Positions 55,370 through 64,000 of a DNA stretch of 64,000 bases are shown piece after piece (the stretch's first letter is position 1; the number at the start of each line of letters is the position of its first letter). The translations under genes and the position numbers were made by a program. The DNA is from Loripinus fragilis (taxonomy: Eukaryota > Mollusca > Bivalvia > Lucinida > Lucinidae): the NCBI GenBank assembly GCA_964019695.1, contig OZ026522.1:16180687-16244686 (forward strand), written 5' to 3'. Below the pieces are notes generated by a model. It worked only from the letters and a program-made list of their open reading frames with translations, did not search any database and had not been told where the DNA came from.

Positions 55370-57397
55370 TCACTCTCTCTTTTCTGCATCTCTCCTTCTA
55401 TCTTCTCTCCTGCGTTCCGCTTCCCGATCTTTTATATGTTCTTCCTCTCTTTTCCTCTCAGTCTCAGTATATCTTTCTTCTCTTCTCCTTTGCTCTTTAG
55501 TGTTTTCCTCAACAGCATTTTTGAGTCTGTTGAGGGAATCCGCCACCTTTCCTAGTATTCCTGCTACCTCTGTCAACGCTTTTTCTGTTCTCTCTCCTGA
55601 CTTCTCATTCCTGGCTAGTTGGTTGCTCCCGCTCTGCAGTGCTGCAACTAGTCCGTTCATGGCAACGAGACTTACTTCTACCGTCGGCTCTCCCTTGTCT
55701 TGGACTTTTCTGCCAATGCTTTCCCAGTCAATGCCCTGGTCTGTTTTAGTTTGGTCATGTTCTATCTGTCCATCTTTAGTCTCATCTGCCAAAGTTACTG
55801 TAGCTGATCTTTTCCTTCTCTTTCCGATAGTTAGGGCCTCTGCTTGTACTTTGCGTTTTGAAGCATTTGTATGGGGTCCATCTACGGGCTTCAGCTCTGC
55901 TTCTCCTGGCATCAGCTGTGGCAACAAGTCTTCTACCACTTCCTCTGCACCTTCAGTGTCTGCTGCCTGTGATGTAGCTCCCTGTTGGCTAACCGTGTCA
56001 GCTAATCTGGAAAAAGGATTGGGTACTGTTTCTTCAGGCCTGCTTCCAGCTGCTGTTAGTGAGTTGTCCTCAGCTTGCACTCTTGTGGTGGCAGTGGATT
56101 GTGGTCTTGACTGGTTTCCACTCTCAACTCCCTGTGTATTGGAAAGCCCTTGCGGCCTCTGATGACTAGCGTTGCTGTGATGCAGGTTTTCTTCAGACAC
56201 GATAGTTGCAGCGCCAAGGACTAGCTGAGCTGGTGCTGCAAAAGCACATTCCAGGGAAGCTGCTGGTGATGGCTGTACAGTTGGCGCTGGTGGAGTGTTC
56301 AATACAGAACTGGCCCAGGATTCTTGGCTCGCTCTAATCGGCCGAAAAGATTGCAATGAGCTACCAGTAAATATAGGACTTTGGTGACTCTGCGTAGTTG
56401 CTACACTTGTCCCCATCATCCCTGACAGTGTGAGTGTGCTTGGCTCATGGATGGTAGCAGGTAGTGGTGTCCAGTAAGCTGGAGTAGGCTCCTCCATCCA
56501 TTGACTTGTCACTGGTACCAAGTTGGGTGTTGATAAGGGAGTAAACTGCTGAAAACCTGCCATAGTAGAGTTTACAACCGCTGTACTTGACTTCAGGGGT
56601 CTTTCAACCGCTGTAGGGCACCTTGTAGGCTGGTCCATCCTGGTATCTTGGTTCTCAGGAACAAATGTAGGGACAGTATGCTGTCCTGCGACTGCTGTAG
56701 GGCAACTTGTTGGCTGGTCCATCCTGGTATCTTGATTCTCAGGAACAAATGTAGGGACAGTATGCTGTCCTGCAACCGCTGTAGGGCACCTTGTGGGCTG
56801 GTCCATCCTGGTATCTTGATTCTCAGGAACAAATGTAGGGACAGTATGCTGTCCTGCTACAATAGGTGTGGCTGACAAGTACTGTGGCTGTGGTGAGTTA
56901 AAACTCAGTTGTCCAGTGGGTTGAGCAGGAACGGTTGTAGACGTCTGTGCCGCTGAAGACAAAGCTGGTGAAGACTCTCCCGACTGCTTCTTCAGGTAAA
57001 ACAGCATACTCTCTTCTTGAGAAAACTTCAGCATGTCCGTCTCTCCTATCTTGTATGGTATGGTACTTGCTTCAATCCACTCCTGATGATTAGTAATACC
57101 CATCTGCCTGGCTGCCGTCACATGTCTAGAATAATGACTAAAGTGGTGGTTAATCTGATGGGCTGTTTGGCATTTGAATGTGCATAGGCGACAGTAGTAC
57201 GGAATCCTGTCTCTGCTCGCGTGCGTCTTAAGGATATGATCTTCCATGGGTCCAATCTCGCTAATACGCTTCTCTCCAGTTTGGCGATGGCACACCAGAC
57301 ACATGTACGCCCTGCCCCTCTTCTTAGCCTTCTCAATTGCTTCTCTACTGTATAGCATGCTCAACATAGTCATCTCCATCTTGATCTGAAATGACAT
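55370..57397 (-). CDS. Extra ORF downstream of pol: zinc-finger-like protein
   Basis: 675 residues, ATG at 57397, intact. N-terminus: two C2H2-like fingers (C33-x2-C36 with H54-x4-H59; C69-x2-C72 with H84/H85-H88). Middle: Pro/Thr/Ser/Gln-rich low complexity with three 28-residue repeats containing GQHTVPTFVPENQDTRMDQP (about residues 190-275; DNA period 84 bp at 56600-56870). The last ~75 residues are a very acidic/basic, Arg/Glu/Lys-rich helical stretch, probably coiled coil, preceded by KRRKRS, a likely nuclear signal. It has no signal peptide, transmembrane helix or envelope-like feature although it occupies the env position. It lies on the same strand 687 bp after the integrase stop and probably needs a spliced or subgenomic RNA. 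The role is unknown; nucleic-acid binding is inferred from the fingers. It could also be a captured host gene. Confidence 0.7.
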   Translation of the reverse strand: MSFQIKMEMTMLSMLYSREAIEKAKKRGRAYMCLVCHRQTGEKRISEIGPMEDHILKTHASRDRIPYYCRLCTFKCQTAHQINHHFSHYSRHVTAARQMGITNHQEWIEASTIPYKIGETDMLKFSQEESMLFYLKKQSGESSPALSSAAQTSTTVPAQPTGQLSFNSPQPQYLSATPIVAGQHTVPTFVPENQDTRMDQPTRCPTAVAGQHTVPTFVPENQDTRMDQPTSCPTAVAGQHTVPTFVPENQDTRMDQPTRCPTAVERPLKSSTAVVNSTMAGFQQFTPLSTPNLVPVTSQWMEEPTPAYWTPLPATIHEPSTLTLSGMMGTSVATTQSHQSPIFTGSSLQSFRPIRASQESWASSVLNTPPAPTVQPSPAASLECAFAAPAQLVLGAATIVSEENLHHSNASHQRPQGLSNTQGVESGNQSRPQSTATTRVQAEDNSLTAAGSRPEETVPNPFSRLADTVSQQGATSQAADTEGAEEVVEDLLPQLMPGEAELKPVDGPHTNASKRKVQAEALTIGKRRKRSATVTLADETKDGQIEHDQTKTDQGIDWESIGRKVQDKGEPTVEVSLVAMNGLVAALQSGSNQLARNEKSGERTEKALTEVAGILGKVADSLNRLKNAVEENTKEQRRREERYTETERKREEEHIKDREAERRREDRRRDAEKRE

Positions 57398-58084
57398 GTC
57401 ACCCTTCCTTACTATTTATTCTCTCTTACAGACCATAGCTCGGTTTATAAGTGATCACTGATGGCGGATGTTCACGAAACCTCGATGCATTAATGTGGCG
57501 GTTTTCCAGATTACTTTAAGGTGTAACTACAGTTAGCCTAAACTGGTGTTTCATCAACCCTTGAACTCTCAAAACCTTTATCTATAGAATCCCTTAAGGC
57601 ATATGGGGCCCCCTTTCTAACATACTTATTGTTCCGCTTTTAAAACTGTTACCGCTTCTATCTGAGTCTTACATCAAGCTGCCGTACTGTACCCTGTTCT
57701 CCTAGAAGACCTCTTCATGTCAGGAGTACTCTTTTGTACTTAGCATTACTACCTCACACACACTGTACCTTTCTGAGCTTCGCCGTACTATGTTAGACCT
57801 CTGCTCCCATATTCCTCCTCTTGATCTCTACCTTTGCTTGGGTTTTGAGCTTCAGTTCTACCAGTTTCTTCAAGCCTCTTAGCTTGCCAACTCTTACCTT
57901 AAATAGCTTAACATCTCATTCATCTTACTAAACCTCGTCAAATAATTGATTTGTGACATGACATCCCTCTCTTTTTAACCAATGACTGACATTATTATCA
58001 TACCTTAAATAAAATTGTTTTAATCCCCCTCCTCTTACTCTTCATCTGATATGTCTACTGAGACACATCAGTTGCTTCTGCTAC
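57398..58084. other. Spacer between integrase and the extra ORF
   Basis: 687 bp with no open frame of note. A splice acceptor for the downstream ORF would be expected here, but I cannot pick one with confidence. Confidence 0.4.
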
Positions 58085-59218
58085 TTACTGCTGAGACTTT
58101 CTGTGGTTTGAAAGCTGTCTTTTTGCTTTCACCACCCACCTTGGCGGATGATCTCCCTCATATGGTTTCAGCTTATTGTGGTGTACAGGTCGCTCTTTCC
58201 CTGACCGGTCCAACTGAAGGACATAGTCCAGCTCTGATAGCTTCTTCTTAACTAGAAAAGGACCCTCATATACATATTCTAATTTTGGTGTTACACCAAC
58301 TTTTCTTACCTCCATAAGACACCATACTACGTCTCCTTCTTGATACCTATGAAAAGCAACTTTTACATCATAAAGCTCTTTACTTCTCTTTGAAGCAGTA
58401 GCCATATATTTGCGTGCAATTTCATGGGCACGTTGCATATTTGTTCTTAAAATATCGACATAATCTCCATATGTGGTAATTTCTTCTCCATTGTAAGTAT
58501 TTGTGCTGCCAAATACTAACTCTGCTGGAAGTCTTACCTCACGACCCATGGTTAGCATATTAGGGGTAAGTCTAGTAGACTCATTTGGAGTTGCACGGTA
58601 GGCTCCAGCCAGACATCCTAGGTGCAAGTCCCACTCAGTCTGCTCGCCACACAGATAGGCTTTAATCATCCTCAGTAGAGTCCGATTAAAGCGTTCTGCC
58701 TGCCGATTCCCTCTTGGGTTTCTGGCACTAGTTCTTGTTTTTCTAATCTCTAGCATTCTGCATAGTTCTTTAAAGACACGACTTTCATATGGCCTACCTT
58801 GATCACTGTGGATCGACAGTGGACATCCCCATCTAGAGATTACCTCATTTAGAAGTTTCTGTGCACAGACTTCTGCAGTCATGTCACCTACCGGAATAAC
58901 TTCTACGTTTTTGGTAAAATGATCTGTGAACAACAAAATGTACCTGTGGCCCCTATCAGTGATTGGTAGTGGTCCCAAGTAATCTGTGGCAATGCTGTCT
59001 CCTGGTGCCCCTACTCTCAGACTGCCCATTGGAGCTCTAGGTACCTTCGGTGGATGCTTATCTGCAGCGCAAGTATCGCACTTCTGTATATGCAAAACTA
59101 CTTCATCTTTTAGGGAATACCAATAGAACCTTTGGAGGATCTTTTCCTTAGTCTTCTTGCAGCCGAGGTGTCCCGACACAAGAGAATTGTGCATCTGGAA
59201 AAGTACCTCCTTTCTCAT
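58085..59218 (-). CDS. Gypsy pol, C-terminal part: integrase
   Basis: Integrase inserts the element's cDNA into the host genome. Visible: zinc-binding HHCC (H10, H17, C47, C50), catalytic core D79 (IATDYLGP), D139 (IHSDQGRP) and E175 (GNRQAERFNRT), the D,D-35-E spacing. A GPY/F-like module follows near the end (YEGPFLVKKKLSELDYVLQL). No chromodomain. The start at 59218 is just the first Met after an in-frame TAG (59273-59275); reading is open from 59272, so this is the tail of one pol polyprotein. Confidence 0.9.
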   Translation of the reverse strand: MRKEVLFQMHNSLVSGHLGCKKTKEKILQRFYWYSLKDEVVLHIQKCDTCAADKHPPKVPRAPMGSLRVGAPGDSIATDYLGPLPITDRGHRYILLFTDHFTKNVEVIPVGDMTAEVCAQKLLNEVISRWGCPLSIHSDQGRPYESRVFKELCRMLEIRKTRTSARNPRGNRQAERFNRTLLRMIKAYLCGEQTEWDLHLGCLAGAYRATPNESTRLTPNMLTMGREVRLPAELVFGSTNTYNGEEITTYGDYVDILRTNMQRAHEIARKYMATASKRSKELYDVKVAFHRYQEGDVVWCLMEVRKVGVTPKLEYVYEGPFLVKKKLSELDYVLQLDRSGKERPVHHNKLKPYEGDHPPRWVVKAKRQLSNHRKSQQ

Positions 59219-59272
59219 TGACAGAGGAACTATGAATTGAAGATACTCACCAGAACCATCTCTTTTGATAAA

Positions 59273-60232
59273 CTATTTCAAAAGGATGCCATCATAAACA
59301 ACAAGTGAGTCCCATAAGATCCAATAGTGTCTGGTTGCTGGACTGCATGTGACCATATCCTGACTTGATGGCTTATTACCTGTTACTTTAACAGAGAGGA
59401 TTGGCCCGATGTCTGGATCTTCTCTTTGTAGCTTTCCTAATTCTTCCTTAGGTCTAGTACTAGCCCAGAATGTCATGATACCTTCCTGCTTTGATTCAGG
59501 TGGCTCTGTGGTACCTTGAGAAGTAGTTGCGACCTCTGAAACTTCTCTCAGACACTTTACATTTATTGACTCACCTTTTTGACCCTCTACCAAAAGTGAC
59601 TGCTCTTCTTGGTTGGCCATAAGTTCTTGATAAAACTTGGTATGCATCATTTCTTGAGCCCTCTTAATGCACTTCTTACAGGGTCCACATTTTAATGGCT
59701 CGCTGGTGTCCTGCTCAGGACATTCACAGTCTCTAGGATTCTCACACCTAGAAAGGGCGTCACAATGACCCTGTTTCTTTCCTGGCCTGTATTCAACTGA
59801 GAAGTCATATTGACTTAATATCTCTAGCCATCTGGCAATCTTACCTCTTGGCTCTTTTAGACGGAACAACCAGACCAGTGCTTGATGATCACTTCTAACT
59901 CTGAATCGCCTACCTAGGAGATACTGCCTGTAGTATTCAATGAAGTAGCGAATGGCTAATAACTCCTTCTCTGTTATGCAATAGTTCTTTTCTGCCTTAT
60001 TTAAGGACCTGCTAGCATAAGCAATTACCTTTTCTCGATCTCCATGCATCTGGTGTAAGATTCCTCCAATACCTATGTCTGAGGCATCCACGTCTAAAAT
60101 GAAGTCACCAGCTTCATTTAATGGATAACCCATTACATCTGCACTCAGTAGGGCCTTTTTCATTTGTTCAAATGATCTATCACATGCCTCTGTCCAGATA
60201 AATTTCTTACCCTTTTTCGTCAGATCTATCAT
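59273..60232 (-). CDS. Gypsy pol, middle part: RNase H and connection
   Basis: RNase H domain that removes the RNA strand during reverse transcription: FILDVDASDIGIGG (first Asp), the Glu of CITEKELLAIRYFIEYYRQYL, then FRVRSDHQALVWLF (second Asp), and WLEILSQYDFSVEYRPGKKQ leading to the ALSRC end typical of Gypsy elements. A Cys-rich linker (CENPRDCECPEQ...CGPCKKC) follows. It is continuous in frame with the RT part upstream apart from the TAG at 60272 and ends at a TAG at 59273. It encodes no separate protein in an intact element. Confidence 0.9.
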   Translation of the reverse strand: MIDLTKKGKKFIWTEACDRSFEQMKKALLSADVMGYPLNEAGDFILDVDASDIGIGGILHQMHGDREKVIAYASRSLNKAEKNYCITEKELLAIRYFIEYYRQYLLGRRFRVRSDHQALVWLFRLKEPRGKIARWLEILSQYDFSVEYRPGKKQGHCDALSRCENPRDCECPEQDTSEPLKCGPCKKCIKRAQEMMHTKFYQELMANQEEQSLLVEGQKGESINVKCLREVSEVATTSQGTTEPPESKQEGIMTFWASTRPKEELGKLQREDPDIGPILSVKVTGNKPSSQDMVTCSPATRHYWILWDSLVVYDGILLK

Positions 60233-60271
60233 TGGTCTTACAATGCTGGCAAAATCTCTGACATACCTTCT

Positions 60272-61990
60272 CTAGTAGGAACCCATCGCGACTAGTTGCT
60301 TAACTTGCTTGGCTGTTTTGGGTTTAGGCCATGATGCTATTTTTTCAATGTTAGTTGGATTTGGTCTTACCCCATCACCTGATACTGTATGACCTAGGAA
60401 AACTACCTCTCTCTGTAGCATCTGGCATTTTTGCGGTTTGAGCTTAAGACCAGCTGCCTTAATTCGCTCAAAGACTTCCTCTACTCTACTCATGTGTTCT
60501 TCGAAATTCTTACCGAAGACAAAGATATCGTCAATGTATATAAGACACGTAATCCACTGTAACCCAGAAAGTGCCATCTCCATTGTTCTCTGAAATGTTG
60601 AGGCGGCATTATTCAGGCCAAAGGGCATGCGGGTCATTTCGTAGTGTCCGTACTTACATACAAAGGCACTCTTAGGTATATCTTCCTCTACTAATGGTAT
60701 TTGAAAATACCCACTGGTCAAGTCAAATGTACTAAATAGTTCTGACCCAGCCACCGCATCAAGACAGTCCTGTATTCTTGGCAGGGGAAAACCATCTGGC
60801 TTGACCAATTCATTTACCTTTCGATAATCAACACAGGGCCTGACTCCTCCATCTTTCTTTTTGACTAAAACAATTGGGCTTGCCCAAGGAGATGAACTCT
60901 CTCTAATGACCCCCTTCGCCTTCAAGTCCTCTATTGCCTTCTTTTCTTCTTCAGCATAGGCCATTGGAACTCTTCTTGGTGGTTGCTTAACTGGTGCTGC
61001 CCCTTCTGTTTTAATAGCATGAGCTGTTAGATGGGTCAAACCCAAATCCCATTCATCACGTGAAAAGCTATCTTTGAATCTACCTAAGAGATTTGCTACC
61101 TTCTGCTTCTTCTCATCATTCAGTCCTTGAGATGTCTTCTCATATAGATCTACCAGGTGAGAAGGAATCTCAGTACTGTCTTCAGCTTGTACTCTCCTTG
61201 CCTTATATTCAGGAAGTGATTGTGCATGCTCACTTGTGACAAACTTGATTCGTCTGACAGCCACATGATTCTCAGTTTCGCTAGAATCTTCTTCATTGGT
61301 AATTACAATAGGAATACCTTCTATTGGTTCTGCTCTTCCTATCACAGCATCTTGTTTTATGGACATGGCTGTGGGGAAAGGATTTAGCATTCTTACCTTG
61401 CAAGTACATGCTCTGTTTATGTCTACTAATGTAGAGGCCATTTGTAATGGATACTCAGCTTGAAAGTGGTCTGTTGGTTCAACAACATATTCTTTCTCAG
61501 AGGAAAAGTCATCATATTCCCGCCTTTCAATATATACATCAATAACACACTCTGTTTGAGCAGGTATAACAAAATGGTCAGCGGATGTCACTTTTCTTAC
61601 CCTATTGTTGACTCCAACTTGAATGATTGGGATCTCTTTCTTATCTATCATCAGAACCCCTTTGCTCATTAGTAAATCTGCTGGACCATTCTTACCATTT
61701 TGTAATATGTCTACTCCTAACAACCCATCATCATCTATCTCTGCTACTATAGCTTCTACTTCCATCTTAACTGAACCTAGCTTGAAACAGAATGTACCCT
61801 TTCCTCTTTCTTTTATACTTACACCACTTGCACCTACCAGCTTTGATGTTTTCTCTAACTCTGGTCTATCTTCTGGCTTTAATGACTCAAAGACTCGATT
61901 TGAGATAATTGTCTTTGATGCACCAGTATCTGTGGAAAATAAAAGTGGGTACCCCTGAACTGAACCACGAATGTAAACACCATCTGGCAA
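60272..61990 (-). CDS. Gypsy pol, N-terminal part: protease and reverse transcriptase
   Basis: Aspartic protease near the start (LLFSTDTGASKTIIS, catalytic D-T-G) and, after a linker, reverse transcriptase: SPWASPIVLVKKKDGGVRPC, FSTFDLTSGYFQIPL (first catalytic Asp), FVCKYGHYEMTRMPFGLNNA, LIYIDDIFVFGK (YIDD) and FLGHTVSGDGVRPNP. The frame is open upstream of 61990 (a TTG) back past 62100, so pol starts by -1 frameshift from gag, not at its own start codon. It ends at an in-frame TAG (60272-60274) where the residue after GSY should continue into RRYVRDFA; coding resumes at once in the same frame. Confidence 0.9.
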   Translation of the reverse strand: MPDGVYIRGSVQGYPLLFSTDTGASKTIISNRVFESLKPEDRPELEKTSKLVGASGVSIKERGKGTFCFKLGSVKMEVEAIVAEIDDDGLLGVDILQNGKNGPADLLMSKGVLMIDKKEIPIIQVGVNNRVRKVTSADHFVIPAQTECVIDVYIERREYDDFSSEKEYVVEPTDHFQAEYPLQMASTLVDINRACTCKVRMLNPFPTAMSIKQDAVIGRAEPIEGIPIVITNEEDSSETENHVAVRRIKFVTSEHAQSLPEYKARRVQAEDSTEIPSHLVDLYEKTSQGLNDEKKQKVANLLGRFKDSFSRDEWDLGLTHLTAHAIKTEGAAPVKQPPRRVPMAYAEEEKKAIEDLKAKGVIRESSSPWASPIVLVKKKDGGVRPCVDYRKVNELVKPDGFPLPRIQDCLDAVAGSELFSTFDLTSGYFQIPLVEEDIPKSAFVCKYGHYEMTRMPFGLNNAASTFQRTMEMALSGLQWITCLIYIDDIFVFGKNFEEHMSRVEEVFERIKAAGLKLKPQKCQMLQREVVFLGHTVSGDGVRPNPTNIEKIASWPKPKTAKQVKQLVAMGSY

Positions 61991-62100
61991 CTTTCGTGTG
62001 ACCTTAATTGATTTTATGACATCATTGTTTGTCGCTTCATTGTAGCATTGGCCTTTAGAAATTGAACAGGCTTCTCTGCGGCCTCCAGAGACAGCCTTTT

Positions 62101-62913
62101 CTAGTTTAAAGGATTTCTTCTTGTTTCCATTTGACCCTGATTTGGAGAAGGTATATTTCCTCTCCCATAACCTATATTAGGGCCTGGCTTACCCAATTTC
62201 GTGGGGCACTCTCTTGCCTTGTGTCCAAATTCTTGACATGCATAACACTGTATCTTCCCTCTTCTAGAGAACCCTGCATTTGCCTGCTGCTTGTATTTCT
62301 TACCTGTATCACTACTCTCTTTATTTTTCAGTTGACTAACTAAAGTTTGAAGTAACTCTCTGGTCTCTGTGATCATTTTCATAGAGTCACTTGGTCCTGT
62401 TGCCTCAACTTTACCTTGTTCACCTTGTGTATTGCTTCTGTTTGTCTTCTTTGGCAATGTTTTGTCAGTTTTGGCTGGTACTCTCAAAGCTCTAATATCC
62501 TCTTCATCAGATTCAAAGTTCTCCTCATCATCACTTGGACTGTCAAGTTCCAGGCTTGTTCTCCTGGCGTATTTCTTGAATCGTTTTTCATGGGTATCTT
62601 GTGAGTTTCTTCGTCTTGTATGGATGAAGTTGACAGCATGATAGACAGCTTCGTCTATGTCATCTGGCTCTTTATGATATTCGATTTCGAAGCGGGCCTC
62701 ATTATCTCTCATACCATCTAAAAATCTTCGCACAAGATCTTCTTGCTTTGTTCTACAGTCTCTGTTCTTGTATGCTTTAGCATACAGGCGTTTAAGATCT
62801 GCTGCAAATTCCTCCACTGTCTCATCTGCTCTTTGACTTCTCTGGCTAAATTTAGCAGCAAATGATTTTTCAGTTTCCACTACCCGAAACCTACTATTTA
62901 GCTCTTTGATCAA
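62101..62913 (-). CDS. Gypsy gag, C-terminal part with CCHC zinc knuckle
   Basis: Capsid C-terminal half and nucleocapsid. The helical FRVVETEKSFAAKFSQRSQR.. to FLDGMRDNEARFEIEYH region is the conserved Ty3-type gag core. Near the end is one CCHC knuckle (CYACQEFGHKAREC: C-x2-C-x4-H-x4-C) that binds the genomic RNA. Reading is open from 62940, in the same frame as the upstream gag part across a TGA at 62941-62943. It ends TTA AAC TAG at the frameshift site. Confidence 0.85.
   Translation of the reverse strand: MIKELNSRFRVVETEKSFAAKFSQRSQRADETVEEFAADLKRLYAKAYKNRDCRTKQEDLVRRFLDGMRDNEARFEIEYHKEPDDIDEAVYHAVNFIHTRRRNSQDTHEKRFKKYARRTSLELDSPSDDEENFESDEEDIRALRVPAKTDKTLPKKTNRSNTQGEQGKVEATGPSDSMKMITETRELLQTLVSQLKNKESSDTGKKYKQQANAGFSRRGKIQCYACQEFGHKARECPTKLGKPGPNIGYGRGNIPSPNQGQMETRRNPLN
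62104..62110 (-). promoter_or_regulatory. -1 frameshift slippery heptamer at the gag-pol junction
   Basis: Minus strand reads T TTA AAC immediately followed by the gag stop TAG (62103-62101). In the gag frame it fits X XXY YYZ exactly. A -1 slip gives TTT AAA CTA GAA.., and that frame is open into pol with no stop before the protease. T TTA AAC is one of the most efficient eukaryotic slippery heptamers. A stimulatory structure would be expected within about 10 bases downstream; I have not shown one. Confidence 0.8.
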
Positions 62914-62940
62914 CTCTGGGTAACAACTGAGTGTATGCTT

Positions 62941-64000
62941 TCACAGCTGTGAGAACACAAAATCACCTGCCTTACCTTGAAGTTTTGGCAAAATGTTGTC
63001 TAATTTACATTCTTCACTCCAGTTTCTCCTTCCAGCAATGGCCTCAAACCTGTTGATCCACGTCTTCCAGTCCTCCTTACCATTGAATGGTGGTATTTTC
63101 ACACCATACCACTCTGAGTTTCTCTCTGTTACTGACCTGGAGTTGTTAGTAGTTCTGCCAAAGTTGTGAGAGTTACCTGTCTCATACATTTGACCATAGC
63201 CTAAATTTCCTACTTGATTTGTACTGCTAGCATATCTTGGGGTATCGTTAAATGTTACCCTTGGTCGACCCCCTTCATTGTAAAAACCAGTGTACATCTG
63301 ATTATTGTTACTCTGAGTCTGACTTGATCCCATAACTTCATTTCCAGTCCTATAGTGCATGGCCTGATGATCAGCCTCGACTTCTGCTGGTTGTAAATCA
63401 ATTTGTGCCTGAGAATACCTGCCTTCCTGGTAGCGACTTGTTCCTGACTGGTTTGCATCCAAACCCCCTCCTATACTACTCACATAGGGTGAAAAGCCTG
63501 TGTCTATACTACTACTTGCATGTGATGCGGCACTGTGCCACTGGTCACGTGAGACAGGAATGTGGTTCCTTTGACTTACTTCACTTGTAGACCCTGGATA
63601 CCTATCTATACTAGTAGATGTACTCAAAGGATGGGGTATGGAGCTCTCATTTTGCATGTTGGTAGCGCTCGTTTGATGCGTAGCATTTGTGTGATTACCA
63701 TCTTTTATATCTTGTAAGACGGAAAGGACCTGCGTTAACGTTCCAGTAATGTTTTCTTGCCTTGAATGCATGGTTAAGTGCTCTTGCTGGAGGTTGCCAA
63801 TAGCATTTGTCAAACCCGCCATGGTGTTCTGCATGTTTGCTTGTGAGTACATAAATGAATTTTGTGTCATATTCATGCGTTCAGGGGGCTGAGACATGTT
63901 CCTACTGCCATAAGCCATATTATCCCATGATCTGGCGACCAACCTGGCATTTGTGTCAACCCAATTTGACCTTCCAGTACAAAATCGTGATTTGTTGTTT
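62941..64000 (-). CDS. Gypsy gag, N-terminal part (partial, runs off window)
   Basis: Open to the window edge; residues such as NWVDTNARLVARSWDNMAYG show that the true start lies beyond 64000 (the TTG at 63942 is not needed as a start). A Gln/Asn/Ser-rich, disordered 250-residue stretch is followed by VKIPPFNGKEDWKTWINRFE, the conserved start of the Ty3-type capsid domain, and ..LPKLQGKAGDFVFSQL. It then meets an in-frame TGA (62941-62943), beyond which capsid coding continues without a frame change. Confidence 0.8.
   Translation of the reverse strand, partial: NNKSRFCTGRSNWVDTNARLVARSWDNMAYGSRNMSQPPERMNMTQNSFMYSQANMQNTMAGLTNAIGNLQQEHLTMHSRQENITGTLTQVLSVLQDIKDGNHTNATHQTSATNMQNESSIPHPLSTSTSIDRYPGSTSEVSQRNHIPVSRDQWHSAASHASSSIDTGFSPYVSSIGGGLDANQSGTSRYQEGRYSQAQIDLQPAEVEADHQAMHYRTGNEVMGSSQTQSNNNQMYTGFYNEGGRPRVTFNDTPRYASSTNQVGNLGYGQMYETGNSHNFGRTTNNSRSVTERNSEWYGVKIPPFNGKEDWKTWINRFEAIAGRRNWSEECKLDNILPKLQGKAGDFVFSQL

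Larger units (their letters stand above)
52528..64000 (-). mobile_element. Ty3/Gypsy-type LTR retrotransposon (5' end beyond window)
   Basis: Minus-strand element with gag (64000-62101), pol (62110-58085), an extra ORF (57397-55370) and the 3' LTR at the left. Pol order is protease, RT, RNase H, integrase, which places it in the Ty3/Gypsy group rather than the Copia group. Gag and pol carry only three in-frame stops (62941, 60272, 59273) and no indel frameshift, so it is a young but disabled copy. It inserted into family 3 copy 4. The 5' LTR, primer-binding site and gag start lie right of 64000. Confidence 0.85.

Noticed and set aside
55287..56162. Plus-strand 291-codon open frame.
   Set aside because: It is the antisense shadow of the minus-strand zinc-finger-like ORF; its Ser/Leu-rich composition is the complement of the charged tail.

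Overview
This is a stretch of animal nuclear DNA made almost entirely of repeats. The short palindrome-cored MITE-like repeats, tRNA-derived SINEs, long minisatellites and layers of retroelements suggest a mollusc, most likely a bivalve. That placement is an inference from repeat style, not from a host gene. No complete host gene is visible. The only host-gene candidate is one small exon (10987-11049) with good splice signals and a start codon.

Layout. 1-13900: a cluster of seven GTAACGTAATTCAC-type motifs, then short DNA-transposon copies, SINEs, a 3' fragment of a retroelement (about 11160-11607, + strand) and a non-LTR retrotransposon C-terminal scrap (12784-13047). 13914-16695: a 57-bp minisatellite with a duplicated 854-bp block. 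17053-19182: a 41-bp minisatellite, which resumes at 27045-28438 and 30236-30330 because two retroelements landed in it. 19183-27044: a full-length, very young-looking LINE. It has about 19 hairpin-bearing 124-bp monomers in its 5' region, an endonuclease/reverse-transcriptase ORF, a pure 53-base poly(A) tail and a 17-bp target duplication; a 537-bp MITE and one TGA break its ORF. 28439-30235: a decayed reverse-transcriptase element on the minus strand, strikingly poor in T on the plus strand.

30236-52527 is mostly old interspersed repeats. It includes a recurrent repeat family with at least four copies, one carrying a 987-bp hAT-like element with 8-bp target duplications, and a second copy of the decayed RT element (45108-46408) sitting in a roughly 150-bp tandem repeat. 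It also holds a 336-bp tandem duplication whose first copy carries a 164-bp MITE. The stretch 37.3-42.0 kb is AT-rich with nothing recognisable.

52528-64000 is a Ty3/Gypsy-type LTR retrotransposon on the minus strand. The left (3') LTR carries a TATA box and a palindrome. Gag and pol are joined by a perfect -1 slippery site next to the gag stop. Pol has protease, RT, RNase H and integrase, and an extra ORF with zinc-finger-like motifs lies downstream of pol. Gag and pol are open apart from three in-frame stop codons, with no frameshift outside the programmed one. The 5' end and 5' LTR lie beyond the window.

The most unusual signal is in the copies of the RT element at 11.2, 28.4 and 45.1 kb. 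They differ from one another overwhelmingly by A-to-G changes on the element's sense strand, in clusters. That is the footprint expected if the RNA template had been A-to-I edited before reverse transcription.
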